Part shown: positions 1-10,299 of the stretch, one piece after another
Numbering within the stretch: the stretch's first letter is position 1
How the letters are laid out: each line of letters begins with the position of its first letter
Assembly: GCF_030269925.1 (NCBI RefSeq)
Contig: NC_085108.1
Location: forward strand, 2,914,001 to 2,978,000
Source of the DNA: Bombyx mori
Taxonomy: Eukaryota > Arthropoda > Insecta > Lepidoptera > Bombycidae
DNA length: 64,000 bases
Direction of reading: 5' to 3'
Translations under genes and position numbers: made by a program
Notes under the pieces: model-generated
Databases searched by the model: none
Seen by the model: only the letters and a program-made list of their open reading frames with translations
What the model was told of the DNA's origin: nothing

Positions 1-1140
1 GGAATATATTAATAAATTTCCTTAACAAATAAATTCATCTTAATAAGTTCATGACGATTCCGCTAACTTTTCCAACAGCATTCGCCGAACCCTTAACTTA
101 AACGTGCAACGGTTAGTAATAGTCCTGGGGACAACGAATTAATAGGCTATTGAGAGAGAGAACGTAGGGCCCGCTCATGGCTGGAGTGAAGATATTGAAA
201 ATAGGAAGTTAGATAGGATACTTACCACACTAAGGATTAGTTGTGATTCAGAGTAACGACAAATATTTGTAGCTAACAATTAATATAGTCTATAAAGAAC
301 AAATGTAATAAAACAATAAAAGAACACAATTGACACAGACATTTATTCAAACATCGATTACATAAAATGCAACATTCATCTATTATTTAAATATTTTCTA
401 AGAAAGGTACGGGGCGCAAGGAGAAACTTGGGAAGGAGTAGGCGGAAGATGTTTGGGGCGTCATCATGGATCGTTAACTCATTTCGGTAAAATCACTTAA
501 GTATATTTTTTTGATATAAGTAATCATGGTTTGGATAGTGTATTTTTATATGGCAAATTATTTAATTGCATAATGGAATGGAATCTTGTTTGGTTTTCCT
601 TTACCCATTTTTTATATACTGTGCTATAGATGTTTTGTAGTGTTGATTTAACAAATAAATAAAAAAAGGGTGCGTGTACTTATGTACGCGCGTAAGAAGT
701 TATACTCTATTTTTATTAATTTTTATTTATTAAAATTTTAATCAATTTGAAAAAAAATCGATTAAACGACATCCTCAAACACGCATATTGGACATCCCTT
801 TTCTTGACATCGTATAAATTCGGTAATTCTCGGTACGGTTCGGAAAGTTCACCTGCGGCTATATTCAGACTTGCCAAGTTACATCGGTCGTATTGTAATG
901 AGCGATTTAGTGGGCAACTTCATTTCTGTTAATTTTGTGTCACGGTGCGCGGGCATCGTAAAATTTCATTCTCATCAATTTTTCATAACGCGCCTAAAGA
1001 AGTATAACTTCAAAAAAAGAATATATTTAAACATGGCGACAGCAATGAATATTGCATTTTTTTAAAGATATTTACTGATTCCCCTTTTACTTAATTGTTA
1101 CTAATGATTTAATCTAAATTATCTTTGGAGACTTCGGAAG
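1..1140. other. AT-rich stretch without a recognised gene
   Basis: No conserved coding frame, RNA gene or clear repeat family is seen. Short open frames here are AT-rich, start at TTG as often as ATG, and show no protein family signature. Confidence 0.5.
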
Positions 1141-1690
1141 TTGATTATAGTAATGAATTAACGTCGAGGGATGAAAGTCAATTAGATTTATGCGACTTTT
1201 ATCTTTGTAACTAGCTGACCCGGCAGACTTCGTAATGCCTCAATCGATAAACAAAAGACCTAAACTTTTGTATAAAATAAACTTAAAACAAACAAAAGGA
1301 ATCGGTCCGACGGGGGACACATCAAAGGGAAAACAAAATTGTTATTTTTATTTAATTCCGAACATTTTCATATTTATCTACCTTTTAAACCTTCTCTGGA
1401 CTTCCGCAAATAATTCAAGACCAAAATTAGCCAAATCGGTCCAGCCGTTCTCGAGTTTTAGCGAGACTAACGAACAACAATTCATTTTTATATATATAGA
1501 TTGATAGATAGATTAAAGGTTCTTCTATTTGGATTAGTATCAACAGTTCGATGTTTTTAGTTGAATCTCAATTAAGTTTACTCAATTCAAATAGGTGAAG
1601 GAGTTTTTTTGTTGTGATATTTTTTTCCAAATTTTTAACTTTAAATGGCTCCTGTAAAATGACACAAATGTCGCTTCAAATAAATAGCCT
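1141..1690 (+). mobile_element. Family G MITE-like element, split by a family D element
   Basis: The left part (CGAGGGATGAAAGTC... to about 1210) and the right part (from about 1514, containing AACAGTTCGATG) match in order an uninterrupted relative on the other strand near 57256-57412. The insertion at 1211-1513 divides it. Further partial relatives lie near 4886-5060 and 24538-24700. No coding capacity is seen, so it is probably a non-autonomous DNA element; superfamily unknown. Confidence 0.6.
1211..1513 (+). mobile_element. Family D Helitron-like element, full-length type copy
   Basis: Starts CTAGCTGACCCGGCAGACTT and ends in a TATATATAGAT run. It is one of eight copies in the window, in both orientations. 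There is no visible terminal inverted repeat and no clear target duplication, which is why a Helitron-like or otherwise non-autonomous origin is inferred. The flanking sequence is a family G element. Confidence 0.6.
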
Positions 1691-2248
1691 TTCACCTGTC
1701 GACGTGTTTTTTGTTTGTCTTAGCTTGTTGTTATTGTAAGCCCATTTATTTTTACAAGGTCTATCTCAGACCCTATAGGCATCAACAACGGAAATGCCAT
1801 CACTCACCTTGAGACATGCTCTAAATGTCAATTCTACAGTACGATTGTCCCTTTTTAATACGCTTTTATTAGCTTCAGACGTATGTATGTTAGTATGTAG
1901 CGTAATTTTTGTACATGATTTTGACCCCCTTCAGAACGTCGGATTAACTCGAAATTTGGTTATACCTATTAAGGACCGATGACAATTCAATACTTAAAGA
2001 AAAAATTGAAATTTTTTTTTTGTAAAAATTGAAAATCAACTAAAAAATGAAGGACGTTTTTTTACAATAAAATCATTTTTTCTTACACTATTTTTAATTC
2101 AAATTTATTAAAATTTATTTACTATTTTTTAGTTGGATTTTCTATAAAAGCGTATTTTGTTAGTTTTTTTTAAACTATGTATGTATTTGAATGCGCTACT
2201 ACATCGCGGCAGAAATAGACAGAGTGGTGGTAATTTTTTTGAAATGTA
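1690..2248. other. No recognised feature
   Basis: AT-rich with long T and A runs; no gene or repeat recognised. Confidence 0.45.
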
Positions 2249-2405
2249 GGATTACTGGTGGATCCGACGCCTTTCCGATTTCACCAGGACAGAAGAAGGG
2301 CGAGCAAAGGCTCAGCCAGGATGGGAATTGCTAACAGCTTTGGCGAGGGTCTTCAAAAGAGACCTAACAACTTAAGGGCTGCTGCTTCTTTAATGAATAG
2401 TGTGG
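2249..2405 (+). repeat. Family C repeat, diverged
   Basis: Shares the block GGGCGAGCAAAGGCTCAGCC followed by GAGACCTAACAACT with six other places in the window. This copy is one of the most diverged, with several substitutions in the first 40 bases. Confidence 0.65.
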
Positions 2406-2462
2406 TGATACTTATTTTCAGGAAGTTCACAGGACTTGTCTAGAAATAGATGAAATTGTTCA

Positions 2463-2512
2463 AAAAATGTGGAACGCTTCACGATTTTGCGTGTCATCCT
2501 TGCGCAGGGGCC

Positions 2513-2552
<40 letters not shown>

Positions 2553-2569
2553 ACTGCCGAAGCAAGTAC
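2463..2569 (-). ncRNA. U6: U6 spliceosomal snRNA
   Basis: The minus strand reads the full U6 RNA: a 5' GTACTTGCTTCGGCAGTAC stem-loop, then ATATACTAAAATTGGAACG, then the invariant ACAGAGA box and AGC triad region (ACAGAGAAGATTAGCATGGC), ending TTCCACATTTTTT, which serves as the Pol III terminator. Length is about 107 nt, as expected for U6. The RNA pairs with U4 and then with U2 and the 5' splice site in the catalytic spliceosome. The 5' stem differs from the usual insect GTTC by paired changes (GTAC with GTAC), so the fold is kept. A TATA element lies about 25 bases upstream. It stands alone in gene-poor DNA and looks intact rather than a processed copy, because it has upstream promoter elements. 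Confidence 0.97.
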
Positions 2570-2591
2570 ATTAGATGATACTCTTGAATTG

Positions 2592-2600
2592 TATATATAC
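2592..2600 (-). promoter_or_regulatory. TATA element of the U6 gene
   Basis: TATATATAC on the minus strand centred about 27 bases before the U6 start, the spacing used by type 3 Pol III promoters. A proximal sequence element would be expected around 2610-2645; that segment is unique sequence, but I cannot define the element itself. Confidence 0.75.
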
Positions 2601-2649
2601 TTAAGAAACATAAAATTGTTCATAGCGCGATTCACAATTTCCTTACAAA

Positions 2650-4017
2650 TTGCTCTTTAACGATTACCTTACGGATATTATTATAAATATTTTTAAAATA
2701 ATATGCAATAATAATATTGTACAACTCAAAATATATATAAAATTTACAGTAATTAATTAAAAAACTAATCAAAACAAAAATCAAACTTCTACTTGTAATG
2801 CAGCGCCATCTATTGGTCTTTATACGCTATTAGGTTCCCTTGGCGTGTTTCGTGTCCCATCTTCGGGTAATTTCACGTTATTCCATCCATTATTACCATT
2901 TACCCTTAAATTAGTAAAAAAATATCCGAACATACTATTGTTTTAAACGATTTATCAGTTTCTAACTTGAGTTTCAAAAATTATACAATTATCGAACGAC
3001 AGACAAAGATGAACAAGCAGAAAAACGCAGTTTTTCATTTTTGAAATATTAATATTAAATAATCACGAATACATATTCAATGAGTTTTAATGTTTTTACG
3101 AAAATTATTAAACACAGATTAACTTTGACTTTTTTTTACTTCAATCATGACCGCCAAAAGTTATCGGAATAATATTCTTGTTGTAAGTGATATCATAGAA
3201 AAAAAAAAGAAATTATAAAACCTCCTTTTTAGTAGGAGTCTTTAAAAAATATCGTGTGTTTGAAATTAATAAATTTAAAATAAAAATAATATGTACATGA
3301 CATACTTAAACTACGAAAACGAATTGAGGTTCAGTGAATCATAGATTAAGCAATAGAACTATAGTAAAATAGATTTAACTGAGATTTTTTTTTTTTCCTT
3401 TTTCGTTACAATAAAGTTTTTTTATTCAGATTACATTCATGAGACCGTATTTCGTATTCAAGTGTATTTGCAATAGTCAGAATAAATTATTTGTGTACGA
3501 TGGGAGTGAAATAATTATAATGCGCCTGGCTGATATTTTGCTGTTTCTCTTAAACCTATTGCTCCATCAGTTTCAAAGGCGCCATTATGGACCTCGACAA
3601 ATAACAATATTTATAATGAAATTAATCTTAATGGTTGTAAATGATGACTTAATTCATAGTTTTGAAAAATCATCTAAAATTCACGGCGATTTTTTCCTTA
3701 GTTTGATATGTACTTACGTTTGTTTGTAACGGAAGCTCTGAACGACAATTTCAGGCTTCAATACGACCGATTGACTTGACAATTTACGCACGCGTCAAAG
3801 ACCGATGACATTTAATAACTTTATAACTTCGCTGTAATATCTCGGCCGGTATCAACATGATAAAAAAATCAAAACAATTGTTAGTTCCATTTGCTATATA
3901 AGTGTGTTTTGCTTGTTTATATTTTAAACCAGTTTTTTTTTTCTATTAAGTTCATCAATCGAATATAGTTTTTTACATTAAGCATTGGTACATGTGGTCT
4001 GTTTTTTTTGTGTTTAG
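2650..4017. other. No recognised gene, AT-rich
   Basis: Long A/T runs, and a 96-codon open frame near 3439-3729 without family features. I see no splice-bounded coding exon here. Confidence 0.4.
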
Positions 4018-4025
4018 ATGTAAAC

Positions 4026-4280
4026 CAGTAGTTTCCAAACTTATTTTGTCTACTGCCCACTTTGAGAATAAATTCAATTTTAGTGCCCCCATTTTTTCAT
4101 CTAGTTACAAACCACTATAACAATAGCTCAGTCGGTGTTTAAGAGTCCTCCTAGATGTTATTACAAATTGTCTCCCAAACCTCTACACAACGCCCCCGTA
4201 TTTTTCTGGGTCTCTTACCGCCCCCCCTTAGGCATGCAGCGCCCACAAGGGGGCTTTATCGCCCACTTTGGGAAAGGCTG
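4026..4280. mobile_element. hAT-type MITE with perfect 8-bp target duplication
   Basis: The element is 255 bp. It begins CAGTAGTTTCCAAACTT and its other end reads CAGCCTTTCCCAAAGTGGGC on the minus strand, an imperfect terminal inverted repeat starting CAG. It is flanked by identical 8-bp copies ATGTAAAC at 4018-4025 and 4281-4288, the target-duplication length of hAT transposons. It has no coding sequence. Confidence 0.85.
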
Positions 4281-4885
4281 ATGTAAACGTTTTCAAGTTA
4301 CTCACTTTTAAGCGGTCAAGGCGCAATGATCTTCACTAGTACGGTGACGTATAAAGACACGCTACCGCGTCTTAGGCAACCTTCTTTCTAGAAGGATCGA
4401 CCAAAAAAAAAACGTCTAATTTTCGCGGTTTTTCCGACTATTTCTTTGAAAAATGGCTTATTGCCTCTATCTCTGGATTACCGCGTCACCGAACGTGAAT
4501 TTTAGATGTTTTCATGTTATTTAGATAATTTAAGATGCAATTTTAATCGTATTCGGAAGGACCCGTTGCTCTGTGAATTTATAATTCGAAATAAATTTTT
4601 ACTTTTACATGTTTCGGTGTATTAAAATTTGTAAAAAATAAAAATTACTTGTTTCTTTGGTAGTAATAGCAGTTTTGTAATGTCCACATATTATGTGTTT
4701 TATGTGGGTACAAATATGTACCAAAGAATATAATTAATTGGACACATCATCGTCGTCAATCTAAGCCTCTTCGAGGAGTGAAAAACTATTTTAGGTTTAA
4801 GTGACATTTTTTTTAATACGCAACCTTTGTAATTAAAGATATATTATTATGTTTTTAAATAATACTAAATGTATTAGTAAAAAAA

Positions 4886-5060
4886 ATTCGATGTTTTTAA
4901 TTAAACTTCAATAAAATTTACCCAATTCAAATAGCTGAAGATATTTTTTGTTAAAACATTTTTTTTCCAAATTTTAAACTTTAAATCCTGCAAAGTTGCA
5001 AAAATGTCGCTTATATCAAACAGCTTTTCACGCCTCTCCTTTATGTTTTGATAATCCGCA
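4886..5060 (+). mobile_element. Family G partial copy
   Basis: GATGTTTTTAATTAAACTTC followed by TTTACCCAATTCAAATAGCT matches the right half of the family G element at 1550-1690. Confidence 0.55.
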
Positions 5061-5240
5061 TTTGTCATATTATTGTCATTAAAATAAGCAGGATTGTGGT
5101 ACCTACTCGAATGCACTTACATTATATAGCCAGTAGCGACGCTTGCTTCATTTTTATTATATGAATAACTCTAACCCAATGAGTTAATGGTAAAAATTTC
5201 GAATATTAATTCTTATTAAAATTAATTAATATTAAATTTT

Positions 5241-5480
5241 ACTGATGGTAGGACCTCTTGTGAGTCCGCACGGGTAGGTACCACCACCCTGTGTATTTCT
5301 GCCGTGAAGCAGTAATGCGCTTCGGTTTGAAGGGTGGGGCACCCGTTGTAACTATACTGAGATCTTAGAACTTATATCTCAAGGTGGGTGGCGCATTTAC
5401 GTTGTAGTTGTCTATGGGCTCCAGTAACCACTTAGTACCAGATGGGCTGTGGTAAGCTCTTACACCTACATAAAAAAAAT
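5241..5480 (+). repeat. Family T tail (LINE-like 3' end)
   Basis: Reads from GATGGTAGGACCTCTTGTGA through TTTCTGCCGTGAAGCAGTAA to a short A-rich end. In outline it resembles the 3' end of the silkworm BMC1/L1Bm LINE as I remember it; the name is not confirmed. It ends at TAAAAAAAAT. Confidence 0.75.
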
Positions 5481-5483
5481 TGG

Positions 5484-6860
5484 GTCTTCATTGCTGGACG
5501 TCGGAATAAAAAAATAATGATATATTCAATGTGTCGTCGTAAAAATTGAGCATAAAACTGGAGGAACTGTTCTTCGTAATTAGTAAAAATAATCCTAATT
5601 ATATTTACATACAAAGGTACATTGATAAAAAATATTGTTTTTTTTTTTAGGAATAAAATAATTTCTAATTAAAAACTAATTATAATTAACAACTTATTGT
5701 ATTTACAATGGAAGGACGTGGATTACAATATATATGTATAATATTAAAAAAAACGAAACTCATACGTTGAAACGGGAAGTCTTTTCATGAATACATAACC
5801 CTGTTCGCCAGAATGGTAGTCGTAATGAAAACAATTTTGGAACAACGCACGACCGACCCCTCCGGAGGTTCATGACGTAATGAGACTATGTTCCAAAATG
5901 TCAGCCTGGGTCGAAAAAGAAATGGCGGATTGAATATAGTTTTTAAAACTGGAGCGTAGTTTTCGAAGAGAACAATTATTATAATAATACATAGAATTTT
6001 TACAATATCTACTGATGAAACTTATTACCTTAAAATATTACTGATTAGGCCTTAAAATGTGGGGAATATAACAGGGATATTTAACTGTAGCGATGAATAT
6101 AGACAAAAATAACCACGGAACTTTGTACTCCAAGTAATTTTTTTCTGGCGACTTCGTGCAAGCAACTTTATCTTACGTATTAATTTGCGCGCTTATTATT
6201 ATTATAAATCAAATGTAATGGAATAAAAAACCCATAAAATAAGATGAATCTAAACACTAAATAAAATCACAGCCGGAAAAACCTGTAAATAAACATACGC
6301 CACATTTTTGAAATCGGTCAAAAAACATATAGATTTAGCGTTATTGACCATGCCCATCGCTAATTTTTTACGATAAAAAAAAACACGTGTGGCACTTGAT
6401 GCTGCCGCTGTAAAGCTATTGAATAACATTTTTTTATCAACTTATGCAATTGTAATTAGACAATAATAATTTAATATTAAAACATTAATAGAATAAGATC
6501 ACGCTATGTTTATAAACATTAACAAAAGCAAAAAAATTACTGTCCCTTTCACACTCATAAGCTAGACCACGCGAGAGAGAGATGGGCAGACTTTTCATGA
6601 TGCGTATGCAGTGCGACGTCACGCCACGTACTTATTCACAAATACTACACAAGCGCAATGTGTTGAACGCGAGCTACATGGTAGGTTTTATTTTCGTTAC
6701 GAAATTTCTTGATTCGGTCACCGCGCTCAAAGCCCGCGATAAAAGTTTTGCAATAACTTAAAAACTTATTTCATGCGTAGGGAGCAGGCTTTATTTGTGT
6801 TAATCAGAATTATGTAAAGTTATTCGTTTATTTGCAGTGTGTTTTTTTTATGTTAGAAGA
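5484..6860. other. No recognised gene
   Basis: AT-rich. Nothing coding or repetitive is identified within the window's own comparison set. Confidence 0.4.
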
Positions 6861-6861
6861 A

Positions 6862-6945
6862 TTACTGCTGGCCCGAAGGCCTCTCCAGTTTCAACAGGGC
6901 AGGTGGGCGAGCAAAGGTTCAGCCAGGAGGGGTGAGGATCCAGGA
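6862..6945 (+). repeat. Family C repeat, 5' part only
   Basis: TACTGCTGGCCCGAAGGCCTC followed by the GGGCGAGCAAAGG block, then unrelated sequence: a truncated copy. Confidence 0.65.
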
Positions 6946-6949
6946 TCTC

Positions 6950-8215
6950 GGTTATTGATTTTTTTTAATACTGGCAACTGATTCAGTGACATTTATAGTT
7001 TTGGTAATGAAATGATCGATGTCGTAACATTAAACCTATTTCGATCATGCTGTCAAAATTCGATAAAGTATACGGTACACGCTAATCTTGTAAATCCACT
7101 ACACTACCGGCACGCTATGATGGCAATTTTGACGTTTGTCCACTCATGAAGTTTCCTATTAATAGTAATAACATTTGAAGGAGCAAATCGCTGTTCTTTA
7201 TTGCCAATAGTGATGTGCAGTTGGTCATAAAATTTCTCGAATGTATTTTATTAGGACACAAAATTTGTAATTTATTTCTATCGATCGATATCTAATCGAT
7301 TTCTAAACTATTATATATTAGCGTCCCGCGAACAACTTTTTTTTATAACATTATAATTATTGGTGTACTTATTTACCACATAGCTCTATAGGATCGCTGG
7401 CATTAAATACATATACTCTGGTGTGGCACCTTTTTTTGACCTATTTTTGTATTAATTTGTTTCTTGTGTGCATATAAAGTAGGTATATTCATTTTCATTC
7501 CAATATTCAGATCGTTCAAGTATATTAAGTAAGCATTTATAGTTTTGTTTTAAATTAAACCTTTTTAATCAGGTACTAAGTACTTGCAATAAGAACTTAT
7601 AGATTTCATTCTTTTTTTTTCGAGAACAAATTGTCATTTCACAGCACTATTGTAATGTCAAAACGGCCTTGATAGCGTGGCGATAGTGTAAGATCATTTT
7701 AAGTCAGCGGGCTTGGCGAAGTTTATCTAACTAGAGTCATACTCCCGTGGTTACAGCTAGAGATTGAAACAAGAACATTGTCAGTAATTCAGAGGTTAAT
7801 AATACATAATTATATAACGCAATTAAAATACAACAGTCGTACAAACTAATATAAGCGATCTTATACAACATCGACTAAGGGTCCTTAACCTAATAAGCTT
7901 TCATTGATAGACAGAGAAAGCTTTTTTTTAATGAATTTATTTTTTATTTTTTTGTACTTCCAACAGCGTCGGTGCTCTGCTCAAAGATGACCTAAACTTT
8001 AGTTTTTTTCGTTGAATAATACGTAATATTGTTTGTAAAAAATATCTTAGTACATATTTAATACCTAGTATTTAATAGCCGATATTTTGTGGTCTGAAAT
8101 TAGTACTAAAGACTAGAGTTAGTTGGCTACACACGAGCCGTATACGCCGTTGCAAAGCAAAGCATGCATCTAAGTACAATAATTTAATATAGATTTACAT
8201 TGAGAGATAAACCCC
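6950..8215. other. No recognised gene
   Basis: Unique AT-rich DNA as far as this window can show; no splice-bounded coding frames were recognised. Confidence 0.4.
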
Positions 8216-8219
8216 GAGT

Positions 8220-8373
8220 CTTACGATGGATGGCGGCATTCACATTTTCACGTCTATATGCTCAATTCAAGAAGTCAATCGTGAACATTTGTTGAATACG
8301 TATTCGATTAGAAAATTTGGTGCGCGAATACACCAGACGTCTTATCCTTTAGGCCACGACGACTTCGTGGCTT
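8220..8373 (-). repeat. tRNA-like head of a family S SINE
   Basis: On the minus strand it runs from the head (GTCGTGGCCTAAAGGATAAG) through the region that follows the B box, without the T tail. The B box itself is degraded in this copy, so it is an old fragment. Confidence 0.6.
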
Positions 8374-8395
8374 AATCTCAAAGTACCAACCTATT

Positions 8396-8575
8396 GCTTT
8401 TGATCCAGACTGTCCCTCCACGGTGTTTTCGGAGCACTATGATGCTCAATGGTAGGCGGCGACTTGGCTGTGCCCCTGGCATTGCTGACTTCCATTAGCA
8501 ACGGTAACCACTTACCATCCGATGGACCGTATGCTCGACTGCCTACAAAGGCAATAAAAAAGAACCTTCAACGTG
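8396..8575 (+). repeat. Family I LINE tail
   Basis: Contains GGCATTGCTGACTTCCATTA, then GTATGCTCGACTGCCTACAA and AGGCAATAAAAAAG. Four relatives are in the window. It looks like the 3' end of a non-LTR retrotransposon. Confidence 0.6.
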
Positions 8576-8652
8576 GTACGCGCGTGATATTCTGATGAGG
8601 GTGTGAATGAAAAAAGCACAAGCTCAAACGCGATCACAAGCTAACTTTAATT

Positions 8653-8875
8653 TTACACGCACGAGTAGGTGCCACCACCCTACCTACTTCTGCCGTGAAG
8701 CAGTAATGCGTTTCGGTTTGAAGGGTGAGGCAGCTGTTGTAACTATACTGAGACGTTAGAACATAAATCTCAAGGTGGGTGGCGCATTTACGTTGTAGAT
8801 GTCTATTGGCTCCAATAACCACTTAACACCAGGTGGTCTGTGATCTCGTCCACCCATCTTAGCAATAAAAAAAAG
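8653..8875 (+). repeat. Family T tail
   Basis: Slightly 5'-truncated copy starting at CACGAGTAGGTGCCACC and ending AGCAATAAAAAAAA. Confidence 0.75.
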
Positions 8876-9415
8876 CACAATTGTTAACAAACCAGACGAC
8901 TTGTAGTAATGGCTTCTATCTCTATATTCAAAGTGCTCATATATCGACGTACATGGACCGTGTGTGGCTAATTAAGAAAATACTCTTTTTAATTCGAATT
9001 CGTCATATATTAGTTGATATATTTGTTGTTGATATTACAAGTACCCTAAATCCGGATTTTGTACTTGTGATCCGAAAGAAACTATTCTTAGGCGATCAGT
9101 AATGTAGACTAGGTGATATTTAATATTTTCATGATCCTAGTATTGTAAAAATATTATGCTCTCGTGTCTATCAATGATTATTCTAATAAGCGTCGACACT
9201 CACCAAGACGAACCGGAACATATCGATGTGACGACTGAGCTCAAATTTCTGGGCTTCTACTGTTTATGGTCAAATCAAGGCTAGGTTTTAATGCACCTAT
9301 TGAGTTGTTTATGGTTTCTAGAATACTCATTAGTAGATATTATGTTTCGGTTCGAGTCAACAAGCGTTTTAATCTACGTTCATAAGGCGACATAAATGAC
9401 TTTTTTATCAAGTAC

Positions 9416-9572
9416 TACTGGTGGCCCGGAGGTCTTTCCAGTTTCCAAGACAGGTTACCAAGACAGGTGGGCGAGCAAAGGCTCAGCCAGGAGATTGGAT
9501 TAGCTAATAGCCACCCGAGCGCCTCCAGAGGAGACCTAACAACTCAAGGGCAACTGCTTCGCGAATGAATCT
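9416..9572 (+). repeat. Family C repeat with internal duplication
   Basis: TACTGGTGGCCCGGAGGTCT opens the copy. The segment CAAGACAGGT is repeated in tandem at about 9442-9462, then the family block continues to GCGAATGAATCTA. Confidence 0.7.
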
Positions 9573-9574
9573 AA

Positions 9575-10124
9575 AGTGACTCGTAGAAAAACTGTAACAG
9601 CGGTTACACTTTGCCATATTGCAAGACCGCGCGACCATAATTACTCGCCTTACGAACGTAATATTAAGCGTGGAATTTTTCCTACTAAATATTATATTAT
9701 ACCTTATTATTAGTAGAGAATTAGTCTATAAACAAACACATTCTCGTGTACATAATCAAAACGATTACGACAATAGGACCCGACAAATATGCCAACAATC
9801 GTGTCAGCCAGCACATTGGCCCAATATTGGCTGGTCATTTCGTGGACAATAATAACCGACCACTGCTCTGTTAAGAGCTTAAAAATACCGCGTCACATAG
9901 CGGACACTCCTAAAAACTCCACTCACATTCCTAATACGTTGACCGCCAAGTCAATGCCTTGGCAAAACTGTCCAAATCCAATTAGTTTCACCATCAAATA
10001 GCATTCACAACCACCATATACAATCAGGAAGCTACCTTGAAACTTCCTTTTCGTTCAAGTTATTGACAACGTCAATATATAATAACTACTCACAGAATGT
10101 TCCAGAGACTCTTTATTTTATTCT
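9575..10124. other. No recognised feature
   Basis: Two overlapping short open frames near 9619-10001 lack any family signature and splice context. Confidence 0.4.
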
Positions 10125-10292
10125 TTCAGTGTGCTTAGTGTGAGTTTTTTAACGTTCTCGTAACTCAAATTTGTATGCAGTTAGAACAGCGCCCCTAGCG
10201 GCAAACGTAGGGAAACATTCCAAATCCATACAAATATGAGTTAACTTTTACGCTATCGAGAATGTTAAAAAACTCGCACTAAGCGCACTGAA
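10125..10292. mobile_element. Family K MITE with about 35-bp inverted ends
   Basis: The left end (TTCAGTGTGCTTAGTGTGAG, then TTTTTTAACGTTCTCG) is the near-perfect reverse complement of the right end (CGAGAATGTTAAAAAACTCG, then CACTAAGCGCACTGAA). The 168-bp element has no coding sequence. The short length and long inverted ends fit a miniature inverted-repeat transposon; I cannot settle the target duplication. Confidence 0.75.
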
Positions 10293-10299
10293 GTATTTC

